Part shown: positions 7,552-12,638 of the stretch, in pieces
How positions within the stretch are numbered: the stretch's first letter is position 1
How the letters are laid out: each line of letters begins with the position of its first letter
Source of the DNA: M3007 sp040080915
GTDB lineage: Bacteria; Bacteroidota; Bacteroidia; Chitinophagales; Saprospiraceae
DNA: 12,638 bases
Reading direction: 5' to 3'
NCBI GenBank assembly: GCA_040080915.1
Contig: JBEBHD010000155.1
Location: 1 to 12,638, forward strand
Program-made: the position numbers and the translations under genes
Notes under the pieces: model-generated
Told to the model about the DNA's origin: nothing
The model's input: only the letters and a program-made list of their open reading frames with translations
Database searches by the model: none

Positions 7552-10500
7552 ATGGGCCTGCGCCGAAAAGTTATGCGATTTTTGTTGGCCGCGCTGGCGG
7601 CGCTGTCGCTGGGAGGGGTGCCGGTGTGGGGGCAGACGGAACCTCCCTGCCTGATGCCCAACTGCGACAAACTGATGATCGAGGCCGTCCGGGTCTACGA
7701 CAACGTGGCCACCACCTGTACGGACAACGACGTGCCCTGCGGCGACCGCTTCAGCCAGATTTTTTTCAAAATTTACCTGCGTATGGAAGTGCCCGCCGGT
7801 ACCGCGCCGTTCAACCTCGACTACTCCACGCTGGACGTGTCCGTGCGGCTTAAGAACGCGAACCTGCCCATCCAGTATTCCCACATCAACACACAGGCCA
7901 CGGACAACTGCTTCAAGACCAGCACGAACGGGGCCAAGTGGTTTGGCTTCAACGATGCCGACGGCAACAAGGTCATTTGGGAGCCTACGGAAAAAGAGGT
8001 GGCCGTCAGTTTCGCCAACCTCGACCTGAACGGCCCCAACTGCGGCGTGACTGCCCCGGGCGGCCTTTCCACCAACCAGATCGGTTTTACCTTCGGCCAG
8101 CCCGACTGCACCGCCGCCTGCGGCAGCCTGTCGATGCACTGCGCCTACGTCGAGTTGTTCACCGTGGTGGTCAACGCCTACCCCGGCGAGACCGTGTCGC
8201 TCGAAATGGGCGAGCGCATGTATGTGCCCAAATCCGACCCGACCTCAAACTGTTCCCCCATCGGGGTGGTCAGCGGGACACCCAACCTGAACTGCCTGGC
8301 GGTGTTCAACGGCGCGCCCATTGCCGCTCCGCCAACATTTGCCTCCACGGCCAATGCCGACATTGAGGCCATGCTTTTGGACCCGGTCGCGGACGGCAAC
8401 GGCGGCTATTCGGTGGATATTCAGGTCAAAAACAACAGCGCCAGCCAGAGTATGTCGCTCAACTACCTGGAATTTGTGGTAAAAACCACCCTCTTCCAGG
8501 TGGACAAGCCCCTCCAGTACGTCGGCCACACGCCCCGCGAGGTGGACGGCGGTCTTGTGTCGGGCAACCCCTTCGAGCGGATCGTGTACCTGCACTACCG
8601 CGTGAATGCCAACGGGCAGGCACTGGCCCCCGGTGGCACCTGGACGCTGGGTACCATCAAGTTCGGCCCGCCGATACTGACCAACCAGGCCTGGGGGGCC
8701 ACGTTGGCGTTCCACGAAAGCGGTTCCAAGTCCCGCCTGAAGACCACCGCGCCCGCCTGCACGACCCTTAAAACCTCGGGTACGCCTGCTTTCAATGAGC
8801 CAGGCATGGCACTGTGTTCAAACATTGGTATTTCATTTCGAATAACAGGCCAGGTCGGCAGCTGTTCCGGCGCACCTGCTGCGGCCAAGGTCGGATTTAA
8901 TTCTGTGGTTCCAGGGCCGTGGAAAATTCGCAAGATGAATTTTTCCGTCACGTTCGACCTTGATCCCGGGGTCAGTATTGCAAATGTCTCCTTCCCGGAC
9001 TGGCCGTTTGTAAGCTGCGATATTTATGATTGTTATTCAACCACGCCACTTCAATGCTGGGAGGTCAGTCCTGACGGCAAAACCCTGACGTATTGTTTTA
9101 TTACGCCCGACAACGACCCCATTGTATTCGATTTGGACCCGGAGGTGTACATGCTCGTAGAGTTTTCGGACACGGGCAACGGCTGCGTCAAAGGGGCAAC
9201 CACAACGTTTATCGAAACCACTTACATCCTGGTCAACAACAGTTCCGTACACTGCATCCCACCGGTGGAAACGCCGACGGGATTCCCACAGTGCGGCCCG
9301 GCCATCACCGGCAGGCTCGCCACTGCGGCGGGCAGCGGATTGGAAGATGCCACGGTGAAGATCAAGGCGGCCACATGCGCTTCCGCAAACTGCACCGGGG
9401 CGTGCCCGGACAAGACCACGAGCTCGGCCCAGACAGGCACCTTTGGTTTTTGCAGCATTTGTGCCAACTGTGACAAGTTTGACGTGGTGCCTGAAAAAAA
9501 CAACGACCCGTTAAATGGAGTGTCAACATTTGACCTTGTGCTCATCAATAAGCATGTTCTTGGTACAGAGCCATTCAACTCGCCTTACAAAATTATCGCT
9601 GCTGATGCAAATAAAAGCAAGTCAGTCACCACCTTCGACATCGTGGTGCTGCGCAAGCTCATCCTTGGCATCTTCTCTCAATTTCCTGACAACACGTCTT
9701 GGCGTTTTGTAGATGCAAATTTCTCTTTCCCCAACCCGGTGAACCCATTTCAGACAATTTTTCCAGAATCCATCCTTTGCCTTGCGCCCCCGGCCACAGG
9801 TCTCGACTTTGTGGCCGTAAAGGTGGGAGACGTGAACGGCAACGCTATAACCAGTACGCGCCCGGGCGGACGCCCCACACTCCCGATCTCCTTTGGTACC
9901 GTCGGTGCCCGCTCGAGAGGCGGCGTGTTCACTGTGCCCGTGACCTACACCGGTGAGCGAAAAATAGAGGCCCTGCAGATGGGTCTGCACTTCGACCCTT
10001 CCCGGCTGGAGCTACTCGGCCCGTCCAAAGGCAATCTGCCCGACTATACCGCCGACCACTTCGGCCTGGCCCGGGCGGCCGAGGGCGAGATACGCACCCT
10101 GTGGCTGTCGTCCACCGGCGACGAGTATGACCGAATCGCCGCCGGTACTGTGCTGTTCTACCTAACCTTTCGCGCCCGGACCGATATGCCGGACTCGGTG
10201 CCGCTGCTCCTGCTTGATGACGCGGTACTGGACAACGCCGCCTGGGAGGCCGACGGCTCGGAGTACGCCCTCGTACCCGACCCGACGGCCGCGCAGCGCG
10301 ACGAGGCGGTACACGCCGCCACGGCGGCAGGCCTGCGGGCCAGCGTGCGTCCCAACCCGAGCTCCGGCGAGGTGTTGTTTTCGGTGTACGCCCCGCAGGC
10401 AGGCCCGGGCCGCATAGCCCTGTTCGATGCTTTTGGAAAGATGATCTTCATCCGTCGCGTCGAGTTCGCGGTGGGCGATCAGGACGAGCCAGCACCCGAG

Positions 10501-10584
10501 GCTGCCGGTTTGCCGCCCGGGGTGTACGTCTGGCGCGTGTTCGCTGGCGAGCAAAAGGTCGGCGGGCACCTGATCAGGCATTGA
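7552..10584 (+). CDS. T9SS-exported cysteine-rich surface protein with dockerin-like and cohesin-like modules
   Basis: Function unknown; 1010 residues from the chosen start. The ATG at 7552 gives a clean signal peptide (MGLRRKVMR, core FLLAALAALSLGG, cleavage after VWGQ). The ATG at 7573 (MRFLLAALAAL) is nearly as good. An in-frame ATG at 7450 has a typical A/T-rich leader but would put about 43 residues before the hydrophobic core. Residues about 25-575 are cysteine-rich beta-type sequence without a family I can name. A carboxypeptidase-regulatory-like domain starts near 580 (CGPAITGRLATAAGSGLEDA). A dockerin-like pair follows at about 655-743 (NGVSTFDLVLINKHVLG; ADANKSKSVTTFDIVVLRKL), then FVAVKVGDVNGNA (about 752-765), a cohesin-like domain (about 777-905) and a T9SS sorting domain (about 928-1010, ASVRPNPSSGEV). 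The regulatory-dockerin-VGDVNGNA block resembles an arrangement I recall from Saprospiraceae surface proteins. Cohesin and dockerin on one chain suggests surface assembly or calcium-stabilised folding. GC falls to about 45% over the dockerin segment, against 60-77% near the C-terminus. Confidence 0.85.
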   Translation: MGLRRKVMRFLLAALAALSLGGVPVWGQTEPPCLMPNCDKLMIEAVRVYDNVATTCTDNDVPCGDRFSQIFFKIYLRMEVPAGTAPFNLDYSTLDVSVRLKNANLPIQYSHINTQATDNCFKTSTNGAKWFGFNDADGNKVIWEPTEKEVAVSFANLDLNGPNCGVTAPGGLSTNQIGFTFGQPDCTAACGSLSMHCAYVELFTVVVNAYPGETVSLEMGERMYVPKSDPTSNCSPIGVVSGTPNLNCLAVFNGAPIAAPPTFASTANADIEAMLLDPVADGNGGYSVDIQVKNNSASQSMSLNYLEFVVKTTLFQVDKPLQYVGHTPREVDGGLVSGNPFERIVYLHYRVNANGQALAPGGTWTLGTIKFGPPILTNQAWGATLAFHESGSKSRLKTTAPACTTLKTSGTPAFNEPGMALCSNIGISFRITGQVGSCSGAPAAAKVGFNSVVPGPWKIRKMNFSVTFDLDPGVSIANVSFPDWPFVSCDIYDCYSTTPLQCWEVSPDGKTLTYCFITPDNDPIVFDLDPEVYMLVEFSDTGNGCVKGATTTFIETTYILVNNSSVHCIPPVETPTGFPQCGPAITGRLATAAGSGLEDATVKIKAATCASANCTGACPDKTTSSAQTGTFGFCSICANCDKFDVVPEKNNDPLNGVSTFDLVLINKHVLGTEPFNSPYKIIAADANKSKSVTTFDIVVLRKLILGIFSQFPDNTSWRFVDANFSFPNPVNPFQTIFPESILCLAPPATGLDFVAVKVGDVNGNAITSTRPGGRPTLPISFGTVGARSRGGVFTVPVTYTGERKIEALQMGLHFDPSRLELLGPSKGNLPDYTADHFGLARAAEGEIRTLWLSSTGDEYDRIAAGTVLFYLTFRARTDMPDSVPLLLLDDAVLDNAAWEADGSEYALVPDPTAAQRDEAVHAATAAGLRASVRPNPSSGEVLFSVYAPQAGPGRIALFDAFGKMIFIRRVEFAVGDQDEPAPEAAGLPPGVYVWRVFAGEQKVGGHLIRH

Positions 10585-10774
10585 TCTGACAGGGTCGTTC
10601 TGGACCTTGACCCATTTTGACAAGGGGAACGGGACCGGCGTGATATTGCCCAAACGGGCATAATCCTGCTGGCCCGTTCGCCCTGTTTAAGCCCGTGTTT
10701 ATCCCAGAAACGGTCATCCCCTTTTTCAAACCCGTCAACGCGGTACCGCGCGGCGGTCAAAATCCTGCACGAAC
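10585..10774 (+). other. Intergenic leader before the beta-helix gene, with overlapping small hairpins
   Basis: A 190-bp gap. Two mutually exclusive small stems share the GGGC block: TGCCC-AAAC-GGGCA (10647-10660) and AACGGGC...GCCCGTT (10653-10659 with 10672-10678). A perfect 12-bp palindrome, CGCGGTACCGCG, lies at 10739-10750. No T-run follows the stems and no TAnnTTTG box was found. The next gene could be co-transcribed from the upstream promoter or use an atypical one. Confidence 0.35.
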
Positions 10775-11941
10775 ATGAAATTTATCTGCTTGCTCCTACC
10801 CATCGCCCTTGCCGTCGCGGCCCTGCCGACGGTGGCCCAGAATCGAATCTACGTCAACCACGCCGCCACAGGAGCGAACACCGGGGCCACCTGGTCGGAT
10901 GCCCACACCGACCTGACAGCCGCCCTGGCCCAGGCTGAGGCGGGCGACGAGGTGTGGGTGGCCCAGGGTACCTACCGCCCCACCACGGGCACCGTCCGCT
11001 CGACATCCTTCGCGCCCAAAAGCGGCGTTCGGCTCTACGGCGGGTTCGCCGGTGTGGAGGTCGACCTAAGCCAGCGCGACTGGGTGGCGCACGCCACGGT
11101 GCTCAGCGGCGACATCGGCGTGCCCGGCGACAGCACCGACAACAGCTACAACGTGGTGTACCTGCACCGGCCCGACCTCGGCACGGTGCTGGACGGGTTC
11201 GTCGTGCGCGACGGCAACGCCACCGACACTCAGGCGGCCTTCTTCGCCCGCGACCGCGCCATCTGCGGGGGCGGGTTGTACATCATGGCCGAGGACGCAG
11301 AGGCCTACCCCGACATCACCAACTGCCGCTTCGAGCACAATACCGCCCACCAGTCTGGCGGCGCGGTTATGGTGAACGCCGCGGGTGTCGGCTCGGCCCT
11401 GCCGATCTTCACCAACTGTACCCTGGCCGACAACCGCTCGGTGCGAAACGGCGGCGGCATGGCCCGCTTTGGCGGCAGCTGGGTAGAGCGCGGCCCTTTC
11501 CTGCAAAACTGCCGCTTCGAGCGAAACAGGGCAGGGCAGCGCGGGGGCGGGATTTACCTGAACGCCTCGCACGGAACTGACAGCCTCGTGTTGCGCGGGT
11601 GTTTGTTCGAGGAGAATTCTGCGTTCGTAGCCGGGGGAGGAGCATTTTTTTTATTGGGAAGACAAGGACAAAGTTTTTGGGGTGCTATTGGCGTCCAATT
11701 TATAAAGAATGTTGCCGGACAAAGTGCTGCTTTGGAACTGAATTCAAGTGGTATTCCCTTTGACGGGAATATTGTCTTCGACAGTTGTAATATTTTGTTG
11801 AACAAGCCCAATGGGCCTAATATAGGCACCATTCGTGAGGTTGTTTTTATTGCCCAAGAGGGGGGAGGCAACAGCAAAATAATTTTGAATAACATGAAGA
11901 TAGAAGCAAACACAATAATATCAAAATACAAAATAATTTAG
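10775..11941 (+). CDS. Right-handed beta-helix (Chlamydia PMP-like) surface protein, N-terminal part, ended by a frameshift
   Basis: The first 388 residues of a secreted parallel beta-helix protein, probably a surface adhesin or carbohydrate-active protein. Signal peptide: MKFICLLLPIALAVAALPTVAQ. The start of the mature protein (IYVNHAATGANTGATWSDA, then AQAEAGDEVWVAQGTYRPT) is the typical opening of DUF1565/PMP-type helices. Coils then alternate FxxN and GGG/GGA motifs: GGGLYI, CRFEHN, GGAVMV, CTLADN, GGGMAR, CRFERN, GGGIYL, CLFEEN, GGGAFF, QFIKN. The frame ends at TAG (11939-11941) after KYKII, well before a beta-helix C-cap or sorting domain. Homologous sequence continues in the next frame, so this stop is not the true end. 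From about 11640 GC drops from about 65% to below 40%. The ATG fits a signal peptide and has no Shine-Dalgarno sequence. Confidence 0.85.
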   Translation: MKFICLLLPIALAVAALPTVAQNRIYVNHAATGANTGATWSDAHTDLTAALAQAEAGDEVWVAQGTYRPTTGTVRSTSFAPKSGVRLYGGFAGVEVDLSQRDWVAHATVLSGDIGVPGDSTDNSYNVVYLHRPDLGTVLDGFVVRDGNATDTQAAFFARDRAICGGGLYIMAEDAEAYPDITNCRFEHNTAHQSGGAVMVNAAGVGSALPIFTNCTLADNRSVRNGGGMARFGGSWVERGPFLQNCRFERNRAGQRGGGIYLNASHGTDSLVLRGCLFEENSAFVAGGGAFFLLGRQGQSFWGAIGVQFIKNVAGQSAALELNSSGIPFDGNIVFDSCNILLNKPNGPNIGTIREVVFIAQEGGGNSKIILNNMKIEANTIISKYKII

Positions 11942-12290
11942 GTGCAAAGGACTCTGGATTGTTGCTTTTTTTTACAACTTTGATAGGATTACATTTTAAC
12001 AGGGCTGACCTACAAAACAATGTGAGATTTGCAACACTAGGGGAATTTGTTCATTACAAGGACGTTATGATAAGCAATTCAAGGGCCCTCTCAAATAAGT
12101 TGTCTTCTCCCGAAAAGAGCCTCTGGGCATCCGACGGAAACGATCATTTTTCTATTCAGATAATCAATTGCAGTTTTGTTAATAACAACGTTGATACTAT
12201 TTTTCACGCATTCCCGGATTCACTTACCATCGCAAATACACTCTTCAGTGATGCTGCCCAAATCACTCATTTCTCATTGGGCTGGAACAA
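11640..12290 (+). other. AT-rich island inside the beta-helix gene
   Basis: By hand count, 11641-12240 has about 37.5% GC (225 of 600). Sample lines on either side, 11101-11160 and 12361-12420, each have 65%. The edges are sharp, near 11640 and 12290. The reading stays beta-helix-like across the island in both frames, so this is foreign or differently evolving coding sequence within one gene, not an intergenic insert. It holds the frameshift and a T8 run (11956-11963). Recombination with a low-GC homologue over the helix coils is the simplest inference. Confidence 0.7.
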
Positions 12291-12638
12291 TCCCGTCCTC
12301 CTCACCCACTGCTACTTCGACTCCCTCAACTGCTCCGCCCTGCCCCCCAGCGTCACCTGCGGCCCCGGCATGATCATCGGCGGCGACCCCATGTTCGTCA
12401 ACCCCGACTCTGGCGATTACCGCCTCCGGCCCTGCTCTCCGCTCGTCAACGCGGGCAGCAACGCCTATGTCAGCACCCCCATCGACCTGCCCGGCAACCC
12501 ACGCATCCGGGGCGGCACGGTGGACATCGGTGCCTATGAACACCAAGGCCCCACCCTCGCCGCCGCACCCTCGGCACAGCCGTCCTGCCCCGGCGGTGCA
12601 TCCGGTGCCATCGGCATTGAGGTGCAGGAGGCCTGCCC
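11942..12638 (+). CDS. Continuation of the beta-helix protein in the shifted frame, partial at window end
   Basis: The frame with codons starting at 11944, 11947 and so on is open from 11893 to the window end. It reads as the rest of the upstream gene: GAKDSGLLLFFT, further coils (INCSFVNNNVD, IANTLFSDA, THCYFDSLNC), then the classic helix-closing block DPMFVNPDSGDYRLRPCSPL followed by VNAGSNAYV, DLPGNPRIRGG and TVDIGAYEH. After that, TLAAAPSAQPSCPGGASGAI begins a linker or an SprB/Ig-like repeat. One extra A in the A4 run at 11930-11933 would join the two parts as SKYK-NNLGAKD. The first in-frame ATG (12067) has no signal peptide and sits mid-helix, so this is not an independent gene. The part to about 12290 is AT-rich and the rest is GC-rich like the 5' half. 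A T9SS sorting domain would be expected beyond the window. Confidence 0.8.

Noticed and set aside
11921..11941. Programmed -1 ribosomal frameshift in the beta-helix gene
   Set aside because: The direction is right for -1, but no in-frame X-XXY-YYZ heptamer exists before the stop and no strong downstream structure was seen; a one-base indel is simpler.
12176..12373. Separate small gene of 65 residues near the window end
   Set aside because: It is an alternative frame over the beta-helix continuation, whose own frame contains the recognisable helix-closing motifs.

Overview
The window is a 12.6 kb stretch of a GC-rich Bacteroidetes chromosome, most likely from the Saprospiria (Lewinella/Saprospiraceae type). 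The evidence is two proteins with type IX secretion system (T9SS) C-terminal sorting domains, a reprolysin-like metallopeptidase of a kind common in that group, a dockerin-like module in an arrangement I recall from Saprospiraceae surface proteins, a perfect Bacteroidetes promoter -7 box (TAAATTTG) and start codons without Shine-Dalgarno sequences. The first 15 bases are the end of the Nextera transposon adapter, so this is the edge of a short-read contig. No RNA gene, CRISPR array or insertion-sequence transposase was seen.

Layout. (1) Bases 16-158 hold two hairpins, one with a perfect 29-bp stem, downstream of the first gene. (2) 159-2918, minus strand: a secreted two-domain M16 zinc peptidase. 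(3) 2919-3583: a 665-bp gene-free stretch with a 376-bp element bounded by 22-bp inverted repeats, enclosing an alternating 37/38-bp tandem array. (4) 3584-7219, plus: a 1211-residue T9SS-exported metzincin-like protein with Ig/PKD-like, FnIII-like, P-domain and CSPG-repeat-like modules; the first zinc histidine of HExxH is a glutamine. (5) 7220-7551: a strong terminator, a perfect -7 box and a G9 tract. (6) 7552-10584, plus: a T9SS-exported protein with carboxypeptidase-regulatory-like, dockerin-like and cohesin-like modules. (7) 10775 to the window end, plus: a right-handed beta-helix (Chlamydia PMP-like) surface protein. Its frame is broken near 11930, and the same protein continues one frame over to the window edge.

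How the genes fit together. The three plus-strand genes look like a run of large exported surface proteins (protease-like, cohesin/dockerin-like, beta-helix adhesin-like). The M16 peptidase is divergent from them and is probably a housekeeping periplasmic protease. The spacers carry inverted repeats built on related CACAGATT, CCGCAGAGACGCGGAG and CACAGAGGGCCACAG motifs. The most notable points are the substituted zinc ligand, the TIR-bounded array, the G9 tract between alternative starts, and the roughly 37% GC island with a frameshift inside the otherwise roughly 65% GC beta-helix gene.
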